A stretch of DNA of 8,721 nucleotides from positions 1 through 8,721 of the forward strand of contig JAAOZZ010000066.1 in NCBI GenBank assembly GCA_012274175.1. The letters run 5' to 3'. Position numbers and translations under genes: made by a program. This stretch comes from Betaproteobacteria bacterium. GTDB lineage: Bacteria; Pseudomonadota; Gammaproteobacteria; Burkholderiales; Usitatibacteraceae. The notes below the pieces were generated by a model that was not told the DNA's origin, did no database searches, and saw nothing but the letters and a program-made list of their open reading frames with translations. Of this stretch, positions 1-6,831 are shown in pieces; the first letter of the stretch is position 1; every line of letters starts with the position of its first letter.

Positions 1-1610
1 AGCGGCGCGCTCGCCGCCTCGTCCGCGAAGGCGATGCCGCTCGAGTTGCGCCGGTCTCCGTAGAGCGCCGAGGGCAATGGAATGCGGGGGTTGCCCGCGC
101 CATCCCGGGACGCGGCGAGGGCCACCGGGTCGGCGACCACGTTCTCGATCGCGACCGCGGGATCGGCGATGCGGTTCACGAACGACGTGTTGGCGCCGTT
201 TTCCAGCAACCGTCGCACGAGGTAGGGAAGCAGGTCCTCGTGGCTTCCCACCGGCGCATACACGCGGCAGGCGTGGCCCGCGGCCACCACCTCGTCGTAG
301 AGATCCTCTCCCATTCCGTGCAGGCGCTGGAACTCGAATGCCCGCAGGGCACCGGAGCGCTCGAGGATGGTGGCCACCGTGTGGGCGTTGTGGGTCGCGA
401 ACTGGCCGTAGAACGCCTCGGGCGCCTCGAGGATGCGCCGGGCGCACGCGAGGTACGACACATCGGTGTTGCACTTGCGCGTGAACACGGGGTAGCCCGC
501 GAGTCCCTGCACCTGCGCGCGCTTGACTTCCGTATCCCAGTAGGCGCCCTTCACGAGCCGCACCATGAGCCGGCGGCCCTGACGGCGCGCGAGCTCCGCG
601 AGCCAGTCGATCACGAACGGGGCACGCTTCTGGTAGGCCTGCACCGCGAGGCCGAAGCCCTCCCAGCCGGCGAGGGCCCGCGACGCGAACACGCGCTCGA
701 GGACGTCGAGGGACAGGTCCAGGCGATCGGCCTCCTCGGCGTCGAGCGTGACCCCGACGTCGCCCGCGCGCGCCCTTTCGACGAGGGATTGCACGCGAGG
801 CACGAGCTCCGCGCGCACGCGTTCGCGCTGCGCGAACTCGTACCTGGGGTGCAGCGCGGAGAGCTTGATGGAGATTCCGGGTCGCGCGAAGACGCCGCCT
901 TCGGCGCCGTGCCCGGCCGCGTGCCGCGCGATGGCGTCGATCGCCCGCTCGTAGGCGGTGCAGTAGCGTTCGGCGTCCGCCGCGGTGAAGGCCGCCTCCC
1001 CCAGCATGTCGAAGGAATGGCGATAGCGCGCATGCGGGCCTTCGGCGCCGCGCGCGAGCGCCTCGTCGATCGTGCGGCCCATCACGAATTGCTCGGCCAT
1101 GAGCCGCATGCCCTGCCGGAGCGCCACGCGCACGACCGGCTCGCCGGCGCGGGCCACGAGGCGGCTGAACCAGGCGCCCGCTCCGCCCTCGCCTTCGGGC
1201 TCGACGTTCACCAGCCGGCCCGTGAGCATCATTCCCCAGGTGCCCGCGTTCACGAGCAGCGAGGGGTTGCGTCCCACGTGCCTCTCCCAGTCGCCCTGGG
1301 AGAGCTTGTCGCGGATCAGCTTGTCGGCGGTGGCGGCATCGGGAATGCGCAGCAGCGCTTCGGCCACGCACATGAGCAGCACGCCCTCCGCGGAGGACAA
1401 GTCGTACTCGCGCAGGAAGGACTGCATCCCCCCATGGACCTTGCGCTTCGAGCGCACCTTCTCCACCAGCGCGCGGGCGCTTGCCTGCACCCGGCTCGCC
1501 GCACCGGGCTCCAGGCGCGCGGCCTCGAGCAGCTCGCGAAGCGCCGCGGCCTCGTCGCGCAGGTAATGCGCGCGCACGCGGGCGCGCAGGGAAGGGGTGG
1601 GCTGGTCCAT
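1..1610 (-). CDS. putA: Bifunctional proline dehydrogenase / L-glutamate gamma-semialdehyde dehydrogenase PutA, N-terminal part (runs off window)
   Basis: The visible 536 residues are the N-terminal arm and the proline dehydrogenase barrel of PutA. This part oxidises L-proline to pyrroline-5-carboxylate with FAD, passing electrons to the membrane quinone pool. Motifs seen, matching E. coli PutA from memory: GISIKLSALHPRY, the LDAEEADRL segment (Asp290, equivalent to the active-site Asp of the E. coli IDAEE motif), RLVKGAYWD (Lys354), FATHNAHT, and the substrate-binding pair Arg466-Arg467 in RRLLENGANTSFVNR. The linker after the barrel (DPV...IPLPSALYGDRRNSSG) is that of bifunctional PutA, so the NAD-dependent aldehyde dehydrogenase half should lie beyond position 1. 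The ATG at 1610 is the only plausible start: an in-frame TAG lies at 1650-1652 and there is no other start codon between. No good Shine-Dalgarno is visible. The ribbon-helix-helix repressor domain of E. coli PutA is absent, so this protein should not repress its own gene. The reading frame is intact as far as it goes. Confidence 0.95.
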   Translation of the reverse strand, partial: MDQPTPSLRARVRAHYLRDEAAALRELLEAARLEPGAASRVQASARALVEKVRSKRKVHGGMQSFLREYDLSSAEGVLLMCVAEALLRIPDAATADKLIRDKLSQGDWERHVGRNPSLLVNAGTWGMMLTGRLVNVEPEGEGGAGAWFSRLVARAGEPVVRVALRQGMRLMAEQFVMGRTIDEALARGAEGPHARYRHSFDMLGEAAFTAADAERYCTAYERAIDAIARHAAGHGAEGGVFARPGISIKLSALHPRYEFAQRERVRAELVPRVQSLVERARAGDVGVTLDAEEADRLDLSLDVLERVFASRALAGWEGFGLAVQAYQKRAPFVIDWLAELARRQGRRLMVRLVKGAYWDTEVKRAQVQGLAGYPVFTRKCNTDVSYLACARRILEAPEAFYGQFATHNAHTVATILERSGALRAFEFQRLHGMGEDLYDEVVAAGHACRVYAPVGSHEDLLPYLVRRLLENGANTSFVNRIADPAVAIENVVADPVALAASRDGAGNPRIPLPSALYGDRRNSSGIAFADEAASAP

Positions 1611-1652
1611 GGGAAGGCCGCGGACGAAGCCGCGCGGGCAGGCTTCATTCTA

Positions 1653-1680
1653 CGCGGCCGGCGCGCCCTCGCCGGCCGCG
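1653..1680. repeat. Perfect 11-bp GC-only inverted repeat (hairpin) between the thioredoxin gene and putA
   Basis: The arms CGCGGCCGGCG (1653-1663) and CGCCGGCCGCG (1670-1680) are exact reverse complements with a 6-nt loop. The hairpin starts 7 nt beyond the stop of the upstream thioredoxin gene and lies about 43 nt before the putA start, both on the minus strand. Neither side is followed by a T run, so it is not a canonical intrinsic terminator. It could act as a transcript-end stabiliser, a pausing site or a Rho-linked attenuator before putA. The structure is seen; the role is inference. Confidence 0.7.
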
Positions 1681-1687
1681 GGAAACC

Positions 1688-2071
1688 CTAGTGCGACACC
1701 GAAGGCGAAGCCGGCGGCTCTTCCTTGATCTGCGCGCGCACCTCTTCCATGTCCAGGGCCTTGGCCTTGGTCACCACCTGCTCGAAGGCGTTCTGCGGCA
1801 GCGCTCCCGGCTGCGAGAAGACGATGATCTTCTCGCGAAACACCATCAGCGTGGGAATCGAGCGGATCTGGAAGTGGGCGGCGATCTCCTGCTCCTCGTC
1901 GGTGTTCACCTTCGCGAACACCACGTCGGGATGCTGCTCGGCCACGCGCTCGAACACCGGCGCGAAGCCCTTGCACGGCCCGCACCACGGGGCCCAGTAG
2001 TCGACGATCACCGTGGCGTTGGAAGTCACCACCTGCTCGAAATTTTCCTTGGTCAGCTCTACTACCGCCAT
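1688..2071 (-). CDS. Thioredoxin-family protein with WCGPC active site
   Basis: This is a 127-residue cytoplasmic thiol-disulfide oxidoreductase that reduces protein disulfides and is expected to be recycled by thioredoxin reductase. The fold signature is complete: WAPWCGPCK with redox cysteines Cys30 and Cys33, the buried Asp24 in VIVDYW, the KVNTDEE strand, and the cis-proline Pro73 in IRSIPTLMVF. There is no signal peptide. It differs from E. coli TrxA (about 109 residues) by the sequence FSQPGALP and by an acidic/Pro-rich C-terminal tail of about 20 residues ending PPASPSVSH; I recall this form as common in betaproteobacteria. The ATG at 2071 is chosen because GGAGG lies 5 nt upstream; a longer frame from 2143 lacks such a site and would add an unrelated leader. 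It is on the same strand as putA, but a hairpin and 77 nt separate them, so co-transcription is uncertain. Confidence 0.93.
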   Translation of the reverse strand: MAVVELTKENFEQVVTSNATVIVDYWAPWCGPCKGFAPVFERVAEQHPDVVFAKVNTDEEQEIAAHFQIRSIPTLMVFREKIIVFSQPGALPQNAFEQVVTKAKALDMEEVRAQIKEEPPASPSVSH

Positions 2072-2272
2072 GCATGCCTCCGGTTGGGTTGATCCTGCGT
2101 GATCGATGGGACAGCTTGACCGATCCGGCCCCTGCCGCGCCAATGAATTATTCCAATGCCCCCCATTGGGACCGGCAATCTCACGGGGAGGGGCGCTCCT
2201 CGGGGCCGGACCGCGAACATCAGGCGCTCGGTGCGGCGGATCCCCTCCAGGGGGGGCGCACTCCGGGCGCTT
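2072..2272. other. Gene-free gap (201 nt) upstream of the thioredoxin gene and downstream of the flavin reductase gene
   Basis: This gap must contain the end of the four-gene operon transcript and the promoter of the thioredoxin gene, both on the minus strand. No coding potential is evident. I see no hairpin plus T-run terminator after the flavin reductase stop; the GC-rich stretch around 2240-2265 has only a short CCCC/GGGG stem. The thioredoxin ribosome-binding site GGAGG lies just upstream of position 2071. An AT-rich island near 2145-2156 with flanking CCAATG repeats is the best candidate for promoter or operator sequence. Confidence 0.55.
2140..2169. repeat. CCAATG direct and inverted repeat cluster upstream of the thioredoxin gene
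   Basis: CCAATG occurs at 2140-2145 and again at 2153-2158, and its reverse complement CATTGG at 2164-2169. The second and third form an inverted repeat with a 5-nt C-only loop, extendable by a G-T and an A-T pair. The sequence between the first two copies (AATTATT) is the only AT-rich stretch in the gap, as expected near a promoter core. It may be an operator, but no regulator is assigned. The pattern is seen; the function is inferred with low confidence. Confidence 0.4.
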
Positions 2273-2896
2273 TCAATGGTCCTGCATGATGCGCGGCGGA
2301 TCCGGCGCCTCCCGCAGCTTCGAGGCGGTATCCACCACGGCCCGGGCGAGCATGGCCACGAGGCGATCTTCGCGCTCGTCCTTGAGGGCGCCGTCCGGGG
2401 CGAATGCGTCGCCCGCGCGCACGATGCTCACCTGGGCGCCCAGGACCGTCACGCCCAGGGACGAGAGGATCTGGCGCAGGTGCGGCAGGCCCCGCGCGCC
2501 GCCGAACGGCCCGGGCGAGGCCGACAGGATGCCGGCGAGCTTGCCGCGATAAGGCGCCAGCCCGCTGCGCTCGCCCTTGCCGTCGCCGATGCTGCGGGAG
2601 AGCCAGTCGAGGGTGTTCTTGAGCAGGGCGGTGACCGAGGTGTTGTTCTCCGGCGAGGCGATGATGAGCGCGTCGTGCTCGAGGAAGATGGCGCGCAGCT
2701 TCACCGCGTTGGCGGGCATGCCCGAGCTCGCTTCCAGGTCGCCGTGGTAGAGGGGCATGGGAAATTCCTCGAGGTCGACGAACGTCACCTCGCCTCCCGC
2801 CTCCCGGGCGTGCCGCTCCGCCACCCGCGCGAGCTTCTTGTTGAGGGAATCGCGCCGGGCGCTGCCCGCGAAAACCAGGATCTTCGCCTTCGTCAT
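2273..2896 (-). CDS. NADPH-dependent FMN reductase family protein (flavodoxin-like fold)
   Basis: This 207-residue protein belongs to the NADPH-dependent FMN reductase family, whose members carry FMN and reduce flavins, quinones, azo compounds or metal oxyanions with NAD(P)H. Visible signatures are the FMN phosphate-binding loop FAGSARRDSLNKKLA (residues 9-23), the EFPMPLY turn (44-50), and the second flavin loop ASPENNTSVTALLKNTLDW (80-98), followed by a Gly/Pro-rich loop (SASPGPFGGARGLPHLR). The commonest form of the second loop in the family is SPEYN; here the Tyr is replaced by Asn84. No signal peptide is present. It is the last gene of the four-gene operon: its ATG overlaps the stop of the preceding pirin gene in ATGA (2893-2896), and GGAGG lies 4 nt before the start, so it is translationally coupled. 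The substrate cannot be told from sequence; a quinone or nitro compound would fit the neighbours. Confidence 0.88.
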   Translation of the reverse strand: MTKAKILVFAGSARRDSLNKKLARVAERHAREAGGEVTFVDLEEFPMPLYHGDLEASSGMPANAVKLRAIFLEHDALIIASPENNTSVTALLKNTLDWLSRSIGDGKGERSGLAPYRGKLAGILSASPGPFGGARGLPHLRQILSSLGVTVLGAQVSIVRAGDAFAPDGALKDEREDRLVAMLARAVVDTASKLREAPDPPRIMQDH

Positions 2897-3783
2897 GCTT
2901 CCTCCAGGGAGCCCATGCGGCCGGTGCGATACGCGATCTCCGCGGCGCGCACCTGCTCGACGCTGTTCATGACGAAAGGTCCGTGGAAGACGAGCGGGCC
3001 TTCGGCGCGGGCACCTCCCAGCACCATGAGCTCGAGCGGCGCCGTGCCCGCCTGGGCCACGTGCAGCGTCTCTCCCGCGTCCTCCCACACCACCAGCTTG
3101 CCGCGACCCGCGCGCACGCCGCCTTCCGCGCCGAACGTGCCTTCGCCCCCGATCACGTAGGCGCCCACCTCGAACCCGGCCGGGATCGCGGCCTCGAACG
3201 CGGCCCCCGGTGCGATCGTGACGTGCCACAGCAAGGTGGGCATGAGGATGTCCGCCGGGCCCTGGGTCGCGCCATGGCGGCCGGCGATCACGCGCACCGT
3301 GGCGCCGGCGCTCGTGATCGCCGGGATCGATTCGGCATCGATGCGCTGGTAGCGCGGCGCCATGGACTTCAGCAGGCGCGGCAGCGATGTCCACAGCTGG
3401 ATGCCGTGCATCGTGCGCTCCGATTCGTCCCGCACCAGGGGGCGCTCGGCATGCACGATGCCGCTGCCGGACGTCATCCACTGGGCCCCGAGCGCGCTCA
3501 CCTCTCCCGCATGCCCGGCGGAATCGCGGTGCTCGTTGCGCCCGGAAAGCAGGTACGTGACCGTTTCGATGCCGGCGTGGGGATGGGGCCCCACGCCGTC
3601 CTTGCCGGGCTTGGCGAGGAACGGCCCGAAGTGGTCCAGGAACACCCAGGGGCCCACGCTGTGGCGGTCGCGGAACGGCAGCGCCCGAAGCACCGTGAAG
3701 GTTCCCACCGGCGCAACCTGGGACTCGATCACCTGCGCCACCGCGCGGGCCGTGGGCGCGCGGCGGTCGAGGACCGCGCTCAT
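2893..3783 (-). CDS. Pirin family protein (long form, 296 residues)
   Basis: This is a bicupin of the pirin family. Known members include human pirin, an iron protein and transcriptional co-regulator, and bacterial pirins, some with quercetin 2,3-dioxygenase activity. The N-terminal cupin has the full metal set: His67 and His69 in GPHPHAGIETVTYLLSG, and His111 and Glu113 in SGSGIVHAERP. The C-terminal pirin domain ends with FHGPFVMNSVEQVRAAEIAY, the conserved tail of the family. I chose the ATG at 3783 (MSAVLDRR) because it overlaps the stop of doxX in ATGA (3780-3783). The longer frame reaching 3966 would be antisense-like noise inside doxX. There is no strong Shine-Dalgarno, which fits coupled translation from the gene before it. 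It overlaps the flavin reductase gene by 4 nt downstream. It is probably cytoplasmic; the physiological substrate is unknown. It differs clearly in length and sequence from the second pirin at 4210-4908. Confidence 0.92.
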   Translation of the reverse strand: MSAVLDRRAPTARAVAQVIESQVAPVGTFTVLRALPFRDRHSVGPWVFLDHFGPFLAKPGKDGVGPHPHAGIETVTYLLSGRNEHRDSAGHAGEVSALGAQWMTSGSGIVHAERPLVRDESERTMHGIQLWTSLPRLLKSMAPRYQRIDAESIPAITSAGATVRVIAGRHGATQGPADILMPTLLWHVTIAPGAAFEAAIPAGFEVGAYVIGGEGTFGAEGGVRAGRGKLVVWEDAGETLHVAQAGTAPLELMVLGGARAEGPLVFHGPFVMNSVEQVRAAEIAYRTGRMGSLEEA

Positions 3784-4181
3784 CGCTTGTCCACGCTGAA
3801 GGCGCCGGGACCGAAGGCGACCACCATCAGCATGCCTCCCATGATCGACAGGTTCTTCAGGAAATGGATCTGCATCGCCTGGGCCTGGGCGGGATCGATG
3901 CCCCAGAACCGGTGAAAGACGAGCGTGACCGGAATGAGGAACAGGAAGAGCCACAGCGCCACCCAACGCGCCTTCCAGCCGATGGCGAGCGCGAGCCCGC
4001 CGCCCACCTCGGTGAGGATGGTGAGCGGCAGCAGCACGCCCACCATCGGGAGGCCCTTCGCGGCCATGTATCCGGCGGTGCCGTCGTAGCCGGTGATCTT
4101 CCCGACGCCTGCGATCACGAAGATTGCCGCGAGAAGGATGCGGCCCGTGAGCGCCGCGGCGTTGGTGAGGTTCGAGTTCAT
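3780..4181 (-). CDS. DoxX family membrane protein, YqjF-like
   Basis: This is a 133-residue inner-membrane protein of the DoxX family, which in archaea supplies a subunit of terminal quinol oxidase and in bacteria is linked to redox and thiol stress. Four hydrophobic segments are visible at about residues 12-28, 44-68, 72-93 and 107-126. Conserved features: GVGKITGYDGTAGYMAAKG after helix 1, a Glu in helix 2 (Glu58, TEVGGGLAL), FHRFWG after helix 3 and HFLKNLSIMGGML in helix 4. The start region and the GAFSVDKR tail strongly recall E. coli YqjF. The ATG at 4181 follows AAAGGAG with good spacing. It starts 28 nt after the YhhW-type pirin stop and its TGA overlaps the next pirin start. The YqjF resemblance matters because yqjF is reported to be activated by YhaJ, and a YhaJ-like regulator is encoded divergently here. 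The biochemical activity of YqjF is itself not established. Confidence 0.92.
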   Translation of the reverse strand: MNSNLTNAAALTGRILLAAIFVIAGVGKITGYDGTAGYMAAKGLPMVGVLLPLTILTEVGGGLALAIGWKARWVALWLFLFLIPVTLVFHRFWGIDPAQAQAMQIHFLKNLSIMGGMLMVVAFGPGAFSVDKR

Positions 4182-4209
4182 GGAATGCTCCTTTGTGGTT
4201 GTCGGTGGC

Positions 4210-4908
<699 letters not shown>

Positions 4909-5017
4909 GCTTTTCTCCTTTAAGTGCATAATTATTGAACGGTGAAATGCATGATGAGGCATGTGGTTACGATTTTATAGCGGTATTTTGAGAACGTTTC
5001 ATTCCAATTAACTGAAC
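4909..5017. promoter_or_regulatory. AT-rich divergent control region between the pirin/DoxX operon and the lysR gene
   Basis: This 109-nt region is strikingly AT-rich compared with the rest of the window and lies between divergent starts at 4908 and 5018. It is the expected site for LysR-type control of the operon. On the minus strand a promoter is plausible: -35 ATGAAA (4997-5002), a 17-nt spacer and -10 TATAAA (4974-4979), giving a leader of roughly 60 nt before the AAAGGAG and ATG of the YhhW-type pirin. TGCAT-type repeats occur at 4925-4929, 4948-4952 and (GGCAT) 4958-4962. The lysR start has no visible Shine-Dalgarno, and I could not assign its promoter with confidence. Confidence 0.55.
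4998..5016. promoter_or_regulatory. Candidate LysR operator: TTCA-N11-TGAA inverted repeat
   Basis: TTCA (4998-5001) and TGAA (5013-5016) are inverted repeats separated by an AT-rich 11-nt spacer and end one base before the lysR start codon. The element overlaps the proposed -35 of the divergent operon promoter, a position where a LysR protein could both contact polymerase and limit its own synthesis. It is a short, imperfect match to a typical LysR box, so chance is possible in AT-rich sequence. Confidence 0.35.
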
Positions 5018-5920
5018 ATGAAGCTTTCCCTCGAAGCCCTCCAGGTGCTCGACGCCATCGATCGCAAGGGATCGTTTGCCGCGGCAGCCGATGAGCTCCA
5101 TCGCGTGCCGTCAGCGGTCACTTACTCCGTGCGCCAACTCGAGGAAGGGCTCGCGGTCGAGCTGTTCGACCGTCGCGGCCACCGCGCGGTGCTGACCCCG
5201 GCGGGAAAGGAGCTCCTGTCCGAGGGCCGGCGCCTGCTGCAGGCCGCCGCGGACCTCGAATGTCGGGTGCAGCAGGTCGCCCGGGGCTGGGAATCGGAGC
5301 TGCGCATCGCCCTGGACACGATCGTGGGCATCGACCGGATGTTCGGCCTGGTGGAAGAGTTCTATCGGCAGGGCACGGGCACGCGGCTGCGCTTCTCCCA
5401 CGAAGTGTTCGGCGGTACCTGGGATGCCCTCGCCTCGGGCCGGTCGGACCTCGCGGTGGGCGCTCCCGGAGATGCGCCCGCGGGGCGCAACTATGGGATG
5501 CAGAGCCTGGGACGCGCGCAGATGGTGTTCGTGGCCGCGCCCTTCCATCCCATCTGCCGCGAGCCGCAGCCGCTCGCCGACGAAGCGATCCAGGCCCACC
5601 GCGCGGTAAGCGTCGCGGACACCTCGCGCCTGCTGCCGCCGCGCACCGCGGGGCTGCTCTCCGGGCAGGACGTGCTCACCGTGCCTTCCCTAGAGGCGAA
5701 GGCCGCGGCGCACGTGGCAGGCCTGGGCGTGGGCTTCCTGCCGCACTGGATCGCGCAGCGCGAAGCGCTCGCCGGCCGGCTCGCCATCCTCGAGGTCGCG
5801 GCGCCACGCGCGCCGATCGAGCTGGTCGCGGCGTGGCGCCCCGCGCAGGAGGGCAAGGCGCTGCATTGGTTCGCCCAGCGCCTCGCCGATCCGCTCGTCG
5901 CCGCGGAGCTGCTCTCGTGA
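5018..5920 (+). CDS. LysR-family transcriptional regulator, YhaJ-like
   Basis: This 300-residue LysR-type regulator has an N-terminal winged helix-turn-helix (about residues 4-62: LEALQVLDAIDRKGSFAAA, then VPSAVTYSVRQLEE and LFDRRGHRAVLTPAGKELL), a linker helix with ARGWE, and an effector-binding domain from about residue 93 with the usual two lobes. The N-terminal half recalls E. coli YhaJ very closely, including AIDR(K/R)GSFAAAADEL, RVPSA and ARGWE. YhaJ is reported to activate the DoxX gene yqjF in response to 2,4-dinitrotoluene products. Here the gene is divergent from an operon containing a YqjF-like DoxX, so control of that operon is a strong inference, with an aromatic or quinone-type effector possible. 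The ATG at 5018 is the start that gives the canonical LysR N-terminus; no Shine-Dalgarno is seen, suggesting weak translation. Its TGA overlaps the gluQRS start (GTGA). Confidence 0.93.
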   Translation: MKLSLEALQVLDAIDRKGSFAAAADELHRVPSAVTYSVRQLEEGLAVELFDRRGHRAVLTPAGKELLSEGRRLLQAAADLECRVQQVARGWESELRIALDTIVGIDRMFGLVEEFYRQGTGTRLRFSHEVFGGTWDALASGRSDLAVGAPGDAPAGRNYGMQSLGRAQMVFVAAPFHPICREPQPLADEAIQAHRAVSVADTSRLLPPRTAGLLSGQDVLTVPSLEAKAAAHVAGLGVGFLPHWIAQREALAGRLAILEVAAPRAPIELVAAWRPAQEGKALHWFAQRLADPLVAAELLS

Positions 5921-6831
5921 GCTACCGCGGCCGCTTCGCGCCCTCGCCGACCGGGCCGCTGCATTTCGGCTCCCTCGTGGCGGCGGTGGCGAGCTGGCTC
6001 GATGCCCGGGCGGCGGGCGGAAGCTGGCTCGTTCGCATGGAGGACGTGGACACGCCGCGCACGGTTCCCGGCGCCGCCGACGGGATCCTGCGCTCGCTCG
6101 AGGCGCTCGGCCTCGAATGGGATGAGGAGGTCGCGTGGCAGAGCCGGCGCACCGCGCTCTACGAAGCCGCCCTCGACGCCCTGCGCGGCCAGGGCGCGGT
6201 CTACCGCTGCCGGTGCTCGCGCAAGGAAATCGCCGACTCGGCGCTGCGCGGCATCGAAGGCGCGGTCTATCCGGGGACCTGCCGGCATCTCGTGCTCCCG
6301 GCGGCGGAGCGATGCGCCGAGCGCTTCGCGGTGGAGGAGGGCATCCTGTCCTTCGACGATCGCCTGCAGGGCACGGTGCGCCAGGACGTGGCGCGCGACG
6401 TAGGGGACTTCGTGCTGGTGCGGCGCACCGGGGTGCACGGCTACCAGCTCGCCGTGGTGGTGGACGACGCCCAGCAGCGCGTGAGCGACGTGGTGCGGGG
6501 AGCGGACCTGCTCGCCTCCACGCCGCGGCAGATCCTGCTGCAGCGCGCGCTCGCGTTGCCCACGCCGCGATACCTGCACGTGCCGGTGGCGACCGATGCG
6601 CGGGGCGAAAAGCTCTCGAAGCAGGGCCTCGCGCCGGCCGTGGACGCCTCGGCCGCGGGGTCCCTCCTGCACGCGGCCCTCGCCTTCCTCGGCCAACCGC
6701 GGCCGCAGTCGTCGATCGCGCGCGAGATCCTTGCCGAGGCCGCGCGAACGTGGGATCCGGCACGCATTCCGCGCGAGCGCGGGCAGCGCGCCCCCGCGGC
6801 ACTCGCGCGGGAAGCGCCGGGCGAAAGCTAG
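5917..6831 (+). CDS. gluQ: Glutamyl-Q tRNA(Asp) synthetase
   Basis: This 304-residue enzyme (GluQRS) resembles the catalytic half of glutamyl-tRNA synthetase. It activates glutamate and attaches it to the queuosine base at position 34 of tRNA-Asp rather than to the 3' end. Visible features: the nucleotide-binding segment RFAPSPTGPLHFGSL (residues 6-20, HIGH-like), MEDVDTPR, the zinc site Cys98-x-Cys100 with Tyr118 and Cys122 (YPGTC) that marks GluQRS, and a KMSKS-like EKLSKQ at 231-236. The anticodon-binding domain of GluRS is absent, as expected. The GTG start at 5917 overlaps the lysR stop in GTGA, with GGAG (5905-5908) 8 nt upstream, and places the conserved RFAPSPTG six codons in. The gene therefore appears co-transcribed and coupled with the regulator, an unusual partner: in many proteobacteria gluQ follows dksA. 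Its stop shares CTAG with the convergent luxR gene. Confidence 0.95.
   Translation: MSYRGRFAPSPTGPLHFGSLVAAVASWLDARAAGGSWLVRMEDVDTPRTVPGAADGILRSLEALGLEWDEEVAWQSRRTALYEAALDALRGQGAVYRCRCSRKEIADSALRGIEGAVYPGTCRHLVLPAAERCAERFAVEEGILSFDDRLQGTVRQDVARDVGDFVLVRRTGVHGYQLAVVVDDAQQRVSDVVRGADLLASTPRQILLQRALALPTPRYLHVPVATDARGEKLSKQGLAPAVDASAAGSLLHAALAFLGQPRPQSSIAREILAEAARTWDPARIPRERGQRAPAALAREAPGES

Noticed and set aside
240..1691. A 483-codon plus-strand open frame
   Set aside because: It lies antisense to putA, whose motifs are unmistakable. The translation is Arg/His/Ala/Gly-rich without recognisable domains, as expected for a shadow frame in GC-rich DNA.
2236..2272. Possible terminator after the flavin reductase gene
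   Set aside because: Only a 4-bp CCCC/GGGG stem and a 4-bp GCGC stem could be drawn and no T run follows, so I do not call it a terminator.
2893..3966. Extended N-terminus for the long pirin, starting at 3966
   Set aside because: The extra 61 residues come from inside doxX and look like shadow sequence; the start at 3783 gives the ATGA overlap and a normal pirin N-terminus.
4909..4929. Upstream ATG at 4929 for the YhhW-type pirin
   Set aside because: It would place the AAAGGAG ribosome-binding site inside the coding sequence; the ATG at 4908 has proper spacing and aligns with YhhW, including His57/His59 numbering.
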